In this document: piece after piece, positions 7,837 through 16,630 of the stretch | Position numbering within the stretch: the first letter of the stretch is position 1 | Layout: each line of letters starts with the position of its first letter | Assembly: GCA_900556605.1 (NCBI GenBank) | Contig: USPC01000003.1 | Location: 1-59,258, forward strand | DNA length: 59,258 bases | Origin: an uncultured Collinsella sp. | GTDB taxonomy: Bacteria; Actinomycetota; Coriobacteriia; Coriobacteriales; Coriobacteriaceae | Reading direction: 5' to 3' | Made by a program: the position numbers and the translations under genes | Notes under the pieces: generated by a model | What the model saw: only the letters and a program-made list of their open reading frames with translations | Databases searched by the model: none | What the model was told of the DNA's origin: nothing

Positions 7837-7926
7837 ATTAACCAGCTTGACGGGAATAGGTATTTTCAAAGCCAATTTTTCGGCTAGAATTGCTACGGAT
7901 TAAAAGACCGAAAGGCAGCAATATAT

Positions 7927-8355
7927 ATGTTGGTTTCCACAAAGGGCAGATATGCCCTGCGCGTTATGGTCGACCTGGCCGAGCACCAGGCGGCTGGCCG
8001 CATTCCCCTCAAAGAGATCGCCGCGCGCCAGGGGATTTCGGAGAAATATCTGGAGAACATTTTGGCCACGCTCATCCGCGCCAATATGCTCTCGGGCATG
8101 CGCGGCAAGGGCGGCGGTTACGTGCTCACGCGCCCGCCCGAGCAGTACACGGTGGGCGAGATCTTGCGCCTGACCGAAGGCAGCCTGGCACCGGTCGCAT
8201 GCCTGGACGGCGACTGCAAGGGCTGCTCGCGTTCGGACGAGTGCCCCACGCTCGACGTGTGGAAGAACCTGGACAAGCTCATTAACGACTACCTCGACGG
8301 CGTGACGCTCGATACGCTCGTCGCCCCCAACGAGGGCTACGACTACGTCATCTAG
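7927..8355 (+). CDS. Rrf2-family transcriptional regulator (IscR/CymR-like)
   Basis: This 142-residue winged-helix regulator begins MLVSTKGRYALRVMVDLA, typical of Rrf2 proteins, with a recognition helix around residues 28-50. It has Cys92, Cys97, Cys100 and Cys106, a cluster resembling the 2Fe-2S ligands of IscR, so it may sense Fe-S or redox state. Its position divergent from cysK, with a palindrome in the cysK leader, suggests that it controls cysteine synthesis. No iscS/iscU genes adjoin. IscR versus CymR cannot be decided from sequence alone. Confidence 0.88.
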   Translation: MLVSTKGRYALRVMVDLAEHQAAGRIPLKEIAARQGISEKYLENILATLIRANMLSGMRGKGGGYVLTRPPEQYTVGEILRLTEGSLAPVACLDGDCKGCSRSDECPTLDVWKNLDKLINDYLDGVTLDTLVAPNEGYDYVI

Positions 8356-8424
8356 TCCCACCTGCCATTTGGGGACGGGGTAGAAATGGTCGATTTTCTT
8401 GCCCTCTGAGGCTTGGCAAATGAC

Positions 8425-8460
8425 AAGGCCGCCCATCGTTGCGATGGACGGCCTTCGTTT
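8425..8460 (+). terminator. Terminator after the Rrf2 gene
   Basis: AAGGCCGCCCATC pairs with GATGGACGGCCTT (one mismatch) and is followed by CGTTTT. It lies between convergent genes; the minus-strand side lacks a U-tract. Confidence 0.75.
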
Positions 8461-8492
8461 TGGCGTGTTGTGGCGGTCCGTATCCGGTCGCT

Positions 8493-8858
8493 TTAGTTCC
8501 TGGCGATGCTGTCGAGAATGCTGCGCATGATGGATACCAGGATGCTGCCCATAAAGGCCGATCCAAAGCCGGCAATGGAGATACCCGCGCCCAGCAGATT
8601 GACCGACAGGTAGCTGGCCAGCTCGAGCATAAAGCTGTTGACTACGAGCTGAAAAATACCAAGCGTGATAATAGTGAGCGGCAGCGAGATGACCGTCAGG
8701 AACGGCTTGACGAGCGAGTCGACGATGTTGAGGAACAGTCCCACGAAGGCAAAACACACCCAGGCGTCGGCTATGCCGAAGGGCTGAATGCCGGGGACGA
8801 GAAACGTTGCGATCGCGATGGCGATTGAGGTAAAGAGCCAGTTAAGCATAAAGCGCAT
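8493..8858 (-). CDS. Phage-holin-4_2/YvlD-like small membrane protein
   Basis: This 121-residue protein is almost entirely hydrophobic, with four predicted helices and the family-typical segments PGIQPFGIADAW, LVKPFL and LPLTIITLG. Despite the family name, chromosomal members are common in Gram-positives and are often linked to envelope stress (YvlD); there is no phage context here. The start at 8858 follows AAAGGA by about 8 bp; a longer frame from 8891 lacks a ribosome site. Confidence 0.8.
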   Translation of the reverse strand: MRFMLNWLFTSIAIAIATFLVPGIQPFGIADAWVCFAFVGLFLNIVDSLVKPFLTVISLPLTIITLGIFQLVVNSFMLELASYLSVNLLGAGISIAGFGSAFMGSILVSIMRSILDSIARN

Positions 8859-9127
8859 GGTGGAAATCCTTTCTTGCGCAAGACGTGGCAAAGAGGCGTG
8901 AGAGGCACGTGCCTTTGCAATTCGGATAGATGCGCGGGCACGGCCCTGTTTGGGCGCCCATTGTCTCAGATATTCATGGAGCTTGCGTGCGTATTCGGTT
9001 TCAAAACGGCGTTCGTCCTAGAAAACGCGCCGCTGGCAGAGAGTCTTGTCGCTTTAGTTTGGTGGTGTGCTACACTGCTACGGGCAAAAGCCACAGGCGT
9101 TGCCCTATTGCATAGAACGGGCGAACG
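8859..9127. other. Gene-free stretch with the YerC promoter
   Basis: I see no convincing gene here. A small dyad with a GGCACGTGCC centre lies near 8900-8925. An extended -10 (TGCTACACT, hexamer 9071-9076) with a loosely spaced TTGTCG (9046-9051) is the likely promoter for the leader ORF and YerC-like gene. Confidence 0.45.
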
Positions 9128-9178
9128 ATGTCCGATGTCAGTATCAACTTCGATGCCTTTTGGCGGGTTTGGCGGTGA
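9128..9178 (+). CDS. Possible Trp-containing leader peptide upstream of the YerC-like regulator
   Basis: The 16-codon frame MSDVSINFDAFWRVWR ends with a TGA at 9176-9178, within the GGCGGTGAT ribosome site of the next gene, whose ATG is at 9182. Two Trp codons near its end, just before a TrpR-family gene, suggest a leader peptide or translational coupling. Its own ribosome site is weak, so it may be chance. Confidence 0.3.
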   Translation: MSDVSINFDAFWRVWR

Positions 9179-9181
9179 TCG

Positions 9182-9481
9182 ATGAATATCGAGAACATGT
9201 TTGACAAGCCTGATGTCAAGCAGCTGGTCCACGCATTTAGCCTTTTGGACGACGAGAAAGATATCCAAGCGTTCTTGACCGATATCTGCACGCCGCGCGA
9301 GATTTGTGATCTATCGCAGCGTCTGCAGGTCGCGCGTTACCTGGACGAGGGCGAGCCCTATGTCGAGGTTCAGGCGCGTACCGGCGCTTCGTCCACCACG
9401 GTGAGCCGTGTGTCCAAGGCACTCAACGGCGAGTACGGTGGCTACCGTAAGATTCTCATTAAACTGGAGGATGGCGAGTAG
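9182..9481 (+). CDS. YerC/YecD family TrpR-related regulator
   Basis: This 99-residue protein belongs to the YerC/YecD branch of the TrpR fold. Residues about 35-85 include TPREICDLSQRLQVARYLDEG and the helix-turn-helix TGASSTTVSRVSKALN. These are all-helical dimeric repressors; in Bacillus yerC lies by the addAB-like pcrA region, and here an AddB-like gene follows after a terminator. The co-repressor of this subfamily is unknown. The ribosome site overlaps the stop of a possible leader peptide. Confidence 0.88.
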   Translation: MNIENMFDKPDVKQLVHAFSLLDDEKDIQAFLTDICTPREICDLSQRLQVARYLDEGEPYVEVQARTGASSTTVSRVSKALNGEYGGYRKILIKLEDGE

Positions 9482-9504
9482 GCCGCGCCAAAAACGAATT
9501 GTGC

Positions 9505-9532
9505 AAAACCGCTCCTCCGGGGGCGGTTTTTT
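9505..9532 (+). terminator. Terminator after the YerC-like gene
   Basis: AAAACCGC pairs with GCGGTTTT around an 11-bp loop, followed by further T residues. The next 100 bp hold the AddB leader with GGGGACGG-type short repeats and GGAGG before the ATG. Confidence 0.8.
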
Positions 9533-9636
9533 GATCCCCTGGGGACGGAGGAAATCTGTTGGCGTGGGGCAAATCTGTCCGCTTGGGCGGGTAGGATGGA
9601 TACATTGATTATTGCGAACAGTTTGAGCGGAGGACC

Positions 9637-12600
9637 ATGCCTGTTCGAATCTATACCACCAATGCCGGCACGGATTTGAGCGATGCCGAGTCGGCGTTGC
9701 TTGCCGACCTTATTGCCCGCCACGGACGTGCCGTGCTGCTGGCGCCTACGTTTGCCGAGCTCGACCTGTGCCGTCATGATGCGGCGGAAGCCGGGGTTTC
9801 ACTAGGTATCGACTACAAGACGCCTACATCGTGGCTTCGCTCGCTTTGGGAGCTTTTGGGCGACGGACGCGGTTTCGTGGACAACCTGCAACGCCAGATG
9901 CTGTTTTCGGACATGGTAACGCGTCTCGACGATGCCGATTTGCAGCCGCTTTCGCGCAGTCAGGGCACGGTGCGCATGCTCGCGCGCATGGCCCGCGACG
10001 TGCTGCCGGGTGTGGCGGGGACGGGTGCCGAGCGATGCCGTGGAAACAACTGCCAACCGGAGCCAAAAAGCGATGCCGAGGCTCGTGTGTTCGAGCTTTT
10101 GCGCGCCTACGCGGGCGGTTTGGATCGTCGAGATATGGTCGAGCCCTGTGAGGCGGCCGACATTATGGCCGGTGCCCTGGCCGATAGCCTGCCGGCGTGC
10201 ACCCGCGCCGTATGCGTGCGCGGTGTCACGTCGTTTACGCACGGCCTGCTCGAGCTGCTGTCTGCCGTGGCGAACAATGGGGGAGAGGTCGTCGTGCTGC
10301 TTGCCCGCGAGCAGGCGGCGATGCGCGAGGAGCTTGCCGCGGCATTTGATGCCCGCGGTGTGCTGTTTGAGATTGCGCCGCTGGGGGAGGACGCCGTCGC
10401 GTCTGATGTCGCTTGCGGGACTGCCGCTCAGCCTGTCTTTATTGAGGTCGCCGGTCCCCATGCCCGTGCTCATGTCTATGCGGACGCCGTCGATAAGTTG
10501 GTGAAAGCGCACAAGGAGTCCAAGGCCGATAAAGCTACTGCAATGCCCACCGACCCCGTGCGCGTGCTCGTCGTTTCTGCCCGGGCACCCCAGCTGTTCG
10601 GTGAGCTCGCCTCTCGTCTGGCGGCTCGCCATATCGCTGCCGAGACAACTGAGTTCACGGCGTTTTCCCAATCCATTGCGGGCAGGCAGTTTGCGGCGCT
10701 TTCCGGCCTGATCGAGCGCATGAAGGCCGCCGATGAGGGCACGGCGTCAAAGACCGAGTGGTGGCCCGCGCCGGAGCTTACCGACTGGATCTACAGTCCG
10801 CTTTCGGGCGCTGATGCCGTCAATGCCCGTACCTTCGATAAGAATATGCGTCTCTCGCGCAGCAAGACTACCGCGGGCGTTAAGAGTCTGCTGCAGAGCG
10901 TCCAGGGCCAGGTGAGGGGCGCGCGCAAGGCGGCGAGCGACGAGAACTGGTTTAAGAACGTGCCGTGTGTGGTTTCGGACGTGTTCCAGGCGCTGTGGCG
11001 TGACAAGCCCGTGACGGCGCTCAAGGCCATGCTTGCCGTTGCCGAGGCGTTGCCCGATCGTTCGCTGGGCAGCTTAGATGGCCAAGCCCGTCGCCAGGCG
11101 GAGGTGGCCCTGCTGCGCCACGCCATCGACATCCTTATGAATGGCGCCCGCGCGCTCGACGTGTCGCAGGCCGCGACCGTGCCCGTGCTCGATGGCATTC
11201 GCACCAAGGTGGACAAGCGCAGCACCGCCTACGATTACGAGACCTACGAGGTTGACCGTGCGCCACGTGCTCAGGTTCGTTTTGCTTCGCTTGCCGATGC
11301 GGCGGCTCTGCGCCCCGGCAGCTACGATGCCGTGCTGTTTGCCGATGTCGATCTGGACAGCTATCCGCTCTCGCACGAGGAAGGGCCGCTGGCCACGCTG
11401 ACGGCGAGCCTTGGTCGCGAGGGCGTGACGCTTGAGCCCGCGGCCTTGCTGCGCGCGCGCTTTGGCCACGCGATGCAGACGGCACGCGGCCCGGTTACGC
11501 TCGCCCGTGTGACCCACGATCGCCAGGCGCGCGAGTGCTATCCGGCTGCCGTGTGGACCGAGTTGCGGGCGCATGCCGAGGCTGACGGCGCTAAGATCGC
11601 TGACGACGCTAAGGCCACTGACGCTGCTAAGGCAGCTGACGCCGACAAGGCTACTGACGCCGACAAGGCCGCTGACACCGACAAGGCGAAGTGCGTGGGT
11701 GAGGGCGATATCGTAAGGGACTTCGATCCCGCGGCAGGCGAAGGTCTCAAGCGCGAGCGCGTGACCTGTGAAGCCCCTCAGCATCTGAGTGCCGAGGCCG
11801 TGCCGTATTTGGTCCTGCGTCGTCGCGATGGCGAGGGCGAGGACGCGCCGCTCGTGCCGCGCCTGACGTCCGCCTCGCAGATCGAGGCCTATTCCACCTG
11901 CCCGCTGTGCTGGTTCGTCTCGTATCGCGTCAAACCCCAGTCCATCGATGCAGGCTTTGGCAACATGGAGAAGGGCAACTTTGTCCATGACGTGCTGGAG
12001 CACTTGCATGCACGTCTTCCGCAGGAGGGCATGGAGCGCGTGACGCCCGAGAACCTGCCGCGTGCACAGAAGCTGCTGCACGAGGTCTTTGACGAGACGT
12101 TGGCCGAGCACGCCGGCAAGCGAGGCACGGAGGGCCCGCTGGTGCCGCTCTCCCCGGTGGAGGAGCGTCAGGTGGCCGAGATTTTGCCCCAACTGGAGGG
12201 CGTGCTTGCCTACGAGTCCGAGGCGCTCACCCTCTTTGCTCCGCGCTACCTGGAGTTTGCGTTCAACGAGCTCCAGGTCGAGTATGCCGGTTGGCCGCTC
12301 GGCGGGCGCATCGACCGCGTGGATGTGGATGCCGAGAATCGCGCCGTGGTAATCGACTACAAGCATCGTTCGGGTGTCGAGGAGTTTAAGCTCGCTGACC
12401 CCACGGTGCGCGACGAGGAGTCGGGCGAGGCCCCCATCGACGACCCGCGCTGGCTGCCGCCCCATACCCAGACACTCATCTACGCGCAGGCCATGCGTCG
12501 GGCACTGGGCCTAGATACCCGCGCGGCGCTCTATTTTTCGACCAAGGGCGGCAAGCCCGCGCTGCGCGGTGCGGCGAGCGTCGAGTTGCTCGAGGAAGAG

Positions 12601-12822
12601 CGCGGCGACGGTCGCATTCCGGGCCTTAAGAAGGGCTTCCCGGGCGAGGGCGGCAACATGGACTTCGATGTGCTGCTCGATCGCGTGGAGACCGGCATTG
12701 CCGAGCGGCTGCGCGAACTCGAGGCGGGCGTCGTGACGGCGGTCGATCCGACATCGGCGCAAGCCGCGCATGCGCGCTGCTCGTATAACCACGAAGGAAC
12801 CTTTGTAAGGAGGGGCGTGTAG
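9637..12822 (+). CDS. AddB/AdnB-like exonuclease subunit, PD-(D/E)XK family
   Basis: This 1061-residue protein has the order of an AddB-type subunit: an N-terminal helicase-like half and a C-terminal Cas4-like nuclease. The nuclease residues are visible: GNFVHDVLEHLH, then GGRIDRVDVD and VIDYKHRSG (D..DxK). CPLCWF and a late CSYNHEG are reminiscent of the Fe-S staple cysteines, but not all four are obvious. The N-terminus lacks the Walker A motif of Bacillus AddB, suggesting a helicase-dead partner. Residues about 648-684 form an Ala-Asp-Lys repeat tract. The stop lies 3 bp before the AddA-like gene, so the two are co-translated and likely form a DNA-end resection complex. Confidence 0.82.
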   Translation: MPVRIYTTNAGTDLSDAESALLADLIARHGRAVLLAPTFAELDLCRHDAAEAGVSLGIDYKTPTSWLRSLWELLGDGRGFVDNLQRQMLFSDMVTRLDDADLQPLSRSQGTVRMLARMARDVLPGVAGTGAERCRGNNCQPEPKSDAEARVFELLRAYAGGLDRRDMVEPCEAADIMAGALADSLPACTRAVCVRGVTSFTHGLLELLSAVANNGGEVVVLLAREQAAMREELAAAFDARGVLFEIAPLGEDAVASDVACGTAAQPVFIEVAGPHARAHVYADAVDKLVKAHKESKADKATAMPTDPVRVLVVSARAPQLFGELASRLAARHIAAETTEFTAFSQSIAGRQFAALSGLIERMKAADEGTASKTEWWPAPELTDWIYSPLSGADAVNARTFDKNMRLSRSKTTAGVKSLLQSVQGQVRGARKAASDENWFKNVPCVVSDVFQALWRDKPVTALKAMLAVAEALPDRSLGSLDGQARRQAEVALLRHAIDILMNGARALDVSQAATVPVLDGIRTKVDKRSTAYDYETYEVDRAPRAQVRFASLADAAALRPGSYDAVLFADVDLDSYPLSHEEGPLATLTASLGREGVTLEPAALLRARFGHAMQTARGPVTLARVTHDRQARECYPAAVWTELRAHAEADGAKIADDAKATDAAKAADADKATDADKAADTDKAKCVGEGDIVRDFDPAAGEGLKRERVTCEAPQHLSAEAVPYLVLRRRDGEGEDAPLVPRLTSASQIEAYSTCPLCWFVSYRVKPQSIDAGFGNMEKGNFVHDVLEHLHARLPQEGMERVTPENLPRAQKLLHEVFDETLAEHAGKRGTEGPLVPLSPVEERQVAEILPQLEGVLAYESEALTLFAPRYLEFAFNELQVEYAGWPLGGRIDRVDVDAENRAVVIDYKHRSGVEEFKLADPTVRDEESGEAPIDDPRWLPPHTQTLIYAQAMRRALGLDTRAALYFSTKGGKPALRGAASVELLEEERGDGRIPGLKKGFPGEGGNMDFDVLLDRVETGIAERLRELEAGVVTAVDPTSAQAAHARCSYNHEGTFVRRGV

Positions 12823-12825
12823 ACC

Positions 12826-15800
12826 ATGGATCTTTCGACTTTGATGCCGCAACAGCTGCAAGTCGTCAAAACGCTCGACCGCCCGCTATTTGTCTCGGCG
12901 GGTGCCGGCTCGGGCAAGACCTTTACCCTCACGCGCCGCATCGTCTACGCGCTCTCGCCCGAATCCGGTCCGTTTGTCGAGCATCTGGACCAGGTGCTCG
13001 CCATTACCTTTACCAAAGACGCCGCGGCCGAGATTCGCGACCGTGTGCGCCGTGCGCTTATCGAAGAGGGCATGGACGAAGAGGCCCTGACGGTCGATGA
13101 CGCTTGGATCTCGACCATTCACGGCATGTGTTCGCGCATTCTGCGCGCGCATGCGTTGGAGCTGGGCATCGATCCCGAGTTCACGGTGCTCACCGATACC
13201 GACGAGCTTATGGATCAGGCTGTCGAGCATGTGCTGGGGCGCGCGACGGCGCCCGATGCCGCGCCCGAGCTCGCCACTTCGCTTAAGGCCCTCTACGCCT
13301 GGTATCCCATGGCGGGCGAGGGCGGGACGTTTGGCGCCGGTACCACCATCAAAGGCCTGGTGCGCGACTTGCTGGAGCTATCGAGCCAGCTTCCGGGCGG
13401 CATGGACGATGTGTGCGTGGCGCGCGGCCAGGCCGACACCTCGGCGCTTGCCGATGCCTATCGTGCGGCGCTGGGCGCAAGCAAGGCCACGACCGAGAAA
13501 GCGCAGGTGGCACTCGACGCCATCGACGCGTTTGAGGCGAGCGGCAAAACCATGGAGGATGCGGCGCGACTCATGATGTCGTGCAGTATGCCTCGGGCGA
13601 GCAAGGCGTTTCCTAAGGAGCAGGTGGAGCTACTCAAGGCCGAGGCCGCCGATGCGTTTATCAATATCGTGCTTGCCTGCGGCGGCCCGGCGCTCGATGC
13701 GCTGGTGGGGCTTGCCCGTGCCGTAGAGGCGGAGTACCGTGCGCTCAAGGCCGACCAGTCCGCGCTCGATAACAATGACCTGCTGCGCATGGCGTACGAG
13801 GCGCTGCGCGACTACCCGGCTATTCGAGCTGCCTATGAGGGCCGCTTTAAGATGGTCATGATCGACGAGTTCCAAGATACCGACCAGATGCAGGTCGATC
13901 TGATTCGCTATTTGACGGGTGCGGGCGAGCGCGCGCTGTGCACGGTGGGCGATGCGCAGCAGTCGATCTATCGCTTCCGTGGTGCCGAGGTCGAGGTGTT
14001 TCGCCGCCAGGAGCGCAAGGTGGGTTCGACGACGGCGTCCGAGACGGTCACCACGTCCGATGCTCCCGCCGGCGAGCTCGTCAAACTCGTGCGCAACTTC
14101 CGCAGCCACGACGAGGTGCTGCGCTATGTGGCGCGCGTCTTTGACGGCGACACCGGTGGTTTGATGCAGGGGTTCTTGGATCTTGAACCGAGCGACAAAC
14201 GCAAGGACAAGCTCAAGGCAAAGGCTTCGCGCCGCCAGGCGCTGTTCGTTGCCGGCGGCAGTATGCAGGAGCGCACGCAGGCCAAGGCCCGTGCGATCGC
14301 CGAGCGATTCCATGCGCTTGCCGATGCCGGCCAGCCCCAGGGCGGCATGGTGCTGCTGCTGGGTCGCATGACCAATGCCGACGTCTACGCGCAGGCCTTC
14401 CGCGACCAAGGACTCGACTGCGTCATCGCAGGCGGCTCGGTCTTTGCCCAGGCGGCCGAGGTGCAGACGGTGCGTGCCCTGGTCTGCGCGCTCGCCAATC
14501 CGGCCGATACGGCCCAAGGCCTTATGCCGCTGTTGGCCTCGCCGATGTTTGCACTCGGCGCCCAGGAGTTCCTGGCGCTGGCGACCAAGCTCGACGAGCA
14601 GACGGGGGAGACCTCGCGCCGCAACATCGATGCGGGTATCATGAGCGATTCCGATGTGCCGGGCTTGCAGGGCTTGCCGCTCGTAACGCGCGCCCGCGAG
14701 GTGCTGCGCTACGCACTGCGTCGCGTGGGGCGTGATTCGTTCGCTGCCATCGCGCGCGACGTGGTCAACGCCTCCGGCTGGTTCGTGCGTCTGGCGCAGC
14801 GCGGCCCCGAGGGCAAGGCCATTGCCGCCAACGTGCTCAAGGCGCTCGACGCCGTGGCCGAGGCAGAGGCCGAGCTCGGCAATTCTCCGCGCTCCATCGC
14901 GCTCGCCTTCGACCGCTTCTTGGCGGGCAAGGAGGCCCCGGGCGCCCTCAACGAGGAGGGCGACGGCGCGGTGCGCATCATGACCGTGCATGCGTCCAAG
15001 GGCCTGGAGTATCCGGTCGTGGCGGTTGCCGAGTGTTTTGGCGTGCGCAAATCGTCCGGTGCGGCACAGATGGGTCGCGTCGAGGGCGGAGCGCAAGTCG
15101 TGGCGCTGCCGGCGCGCTTCGATGGCGTTAAGCTTGCCGACGGAACCTTCGTGAAGGGCGATGACGTCAAAAAGCAGTTTGAACACGCGTTTAAGGGCAA
15201 GGGTACGTCGCTGTGGCTGCCGCCGGAGCTCATGGAGGACGTCTGTGCGACGGGTTCTCCCGCCGAGGCATTTGCTCGCCTGCGCAACGACGACCTGCAG
15301 CTTTCGCTCGAGGAGCGGGCCCGCTTGCTCTATGTTGCCATGACGCGAGCGGGCGAGCTGGTGATCTTGGCGATGGATGCCGGTGTGAGCCGCGGCAAGG
15401 TGATGGCGCCGACCTTCGATGTCGAGACGGATCTGACCTACGACGTGCTGCGCCGCATCCTGCCGACCGATAGTCTGGACATGCCGCAGCTCGATAGCGA
15501 CCGTCTGGTGTTCGACAACTCCCAGCCGGGCGACTACGAGCTCATCTCGCTGGCGGACTTTACGTTTGGTGAGCAGGCGTTTGAGGCTAACGCTTCGCTG
15601 GATGCCGAGGGCAGGCTCGTTCGCGGCGATGTCGATGTCGCTGATAATGCTGCGCGCTCAACTGTGCCCGGTCCTGCCGACCCCAAGCCCGATGCGTTTG
15701 AGCTCGTGTATCCCCAGGCAGTGGGCGTGCGCATGGGCATCTGTCCGTTCCCGGTGCGTGACTCGTATAGCTACTCGTCAATTGCCGTGGCGCTGCATGC

Positions 15801-16452
15801 CGAGTCCGAGGACCGTGCCGCCGAGGCGCTTGTTCCCATGGACGAGTCCGGCGATGATGCGGAGTCGGATGGCTCGGAGATGGCCGATGCGGACGTGGCT
15901 GCTGTCGAGCCCGCCGGCAACCCCATGGCGCTGGGCTCGGCCTTCCACGCCGCTTGCCAGTGGCTCATCGAGATGGGTGCAGATGCGCTGCCCGTTGAGC
16001 GTGCCGACGCCCTGGCTCGCTTGTGGCGCCTGACGCCGGAACAGCGCGAGCGCTTCGATGTCGCTCTGGATCGCTGGCTCAAGTCGTCGGTTCGTGCCGA
16101 GCTGCTCGCGTGGCCGTGCATCCGTGCCGAGGTGCCGTTCTTCTCGCTGGGCTGCGAGGACGAGGATATCGCCCGCTACGGCGCCTATGCCGAGGGCGCC
16201 ATCGATGCCTTGGCAACCGACCCGGCGGATCCGTCGCGCGCACTGGTCATCGACTACAAGACGGGCGGCACGCCGGATGAGACGCCGGAGCAGCTGCTCG
16301 AGAAACACGCCTTGCAGGCGCGCGTTTACGCCGACGTTCTGCACAAGGCGGGCTTTGAGGTCGTGACCGTCAAGTTCGTTCGCGTGGAGCGGGCGAATCC
16401 AACCATCTTCGTCAATCCCGCCGAACCTCAAGTGGTCACCTACAACCTCTAG
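12826..16452 (+). CDS. AddA-like ATP-dependent helicase-nuclease (UvrD family)
   Basis: This 1208-residue superfamily 1 helicase has all core motifs: Walker A AGAGSGKT (25-32), motif Ia ITFTKDAAAEIRDR, Walker B IDEFQDTD (about 345), VGDAQQSIYRFRG, the LVRNFRSHDEVL motif, VRIMTVHASKGLEYPV and LLYVAMTRA. The C-terminus holds a RecB-type nuclease: GSAFHAACQWL, then VIDYKTGG and QARVYA. It should unwind and degrade DNA ends together with the preceding AddB-like protein, feeding recombination. It is followed by a dispersed palindrome and dnaE. Confidence 0.9.
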   Translation: MDLSTLMPQQLQVVKTLDRPLFVSAGAGSGKTFTLTRRIVYALSPESGPFVEHLDQVLAITFTKDAAAEIRDRVRRALIEEGMDEEALTVDDAWISTIHGMCSRILRAHALELGIDPEFTVLTDTDELMDQAVEHVLGRATAPDAAPELATSLKALYAWYPMAGEGGTFGAGTTIKGLVRDLLELSSQLPGGMDDVCVARGQADTSALADAYRAALGASKATTEKAQVALDAIDAFEASGKTMEDAARLMMSCSMPRASKAFPKEQVELLKAEAADAFINIVLACGGPALDALVGLARAVEAEYRALKADQSALDNNDLLRMAYEALRDYPAIRAAYEGRFKMVMIDEFQDTDQMQVDLIRYLTGAGERALCTVGDAQQSIYRFRGAEVEVFRRQERKVGSTTASETVTTSDAPAGELVKLVRNFRSHDEVLRYVARVFDGDTGGLMQGFLDLEPSDKRKDKLKAKASRRQALFVAGGSMQERTQAKARAIAERFHALADAGQPQGGMVLLLGRMTNADVYAQAFRDQGLDCVIAGGSVFAQAAEVQTVRALVCALANPADTAQGLMPLLASPMFALGAQEFLALATKLDEQTGETSRRNIDAGIMSDSDVPGLQGLPLVTRAREVLRYALRRVGRDSFAAIARDVVNASGWFVRLAQRGPEGKAIAANVLKALDAVAEAEAELGNSPRSIALAFDRFLAGKEAPGALNEEGDGAVRIMTVHASKGLEYPVVAVAECFGVRKSSGAAQMGRVEGGAQVVALPARFDGVKLADGTFVKGDDVKKQFEHAFKGKGTSLWLPPELMEDVCATGSPAEAFARLRNDDLQLSLEERARLLYVAMTRAGELVILAMDAGVSRGKVMAPTFDVETDLTYDVLRRILPTDSLDMPQLDSDRLVFDNSQPGDYELISLADFTFGEQAFEANASLDAEGRLVRGDVDVADNAARSTVPGPADPKPDAFELVYPQAVGVRMGICPFPVRDSYSYSSIAVALHAESEDRAAEALVPMDESGDDAESDGSEMADADVAAVEPAGNPMALGSAFHAACQWLIEMGADALPVERADALARLWRLTPEQRERFDVALDRWLKSSVRAELLAWPCIRAEVPFFSLGCEDEDIARYGAYAEGAIDALATDPADPSRALVIDYKTGGTPDETPEQLLEKHALQARVYADVLHKAGFEVVTVKFVRVERANPTIFVNPAEPQVVTYNL

Positions 16453-16461
16453 TCCTCAGAT

Positions 16462-16530
16462 AACTTGCGGTGGAATACGGACTGTTTTGGTCAAAAAAGC
16501 CGCCAAACAGTCCGCATTTCACCGCAACTG
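16462..16530. repeat. 69-bp palindromic repeat, copy C (diverged)
   Basis: It shares the 26-17-26 layout of copies A and B, but the arms (16462-16487, 16505-16530) differ from each other at several positions and from A by a few substitutions. Its loop ends in CCGCC like A's, so it has A's orientation. It sits 9 bp after the addA-like stop. Confidence 0.85.
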
Positions 16531-16630
16531 CAAGAGGAGCCGTGTGGGTTTGGGCTAGGTTCGGGTGCCGTCCGCGCTGTGCGGTAGAATCGTAACCCTA
16601 AGATCACGAACCCGCATCGGAGCTCATTAC

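Noticed and set aside
8493..8858. Holin-family protein as a sign of prophage
   Set aside because: No other phage genes are nearby, and chromosomal members of this family are common.
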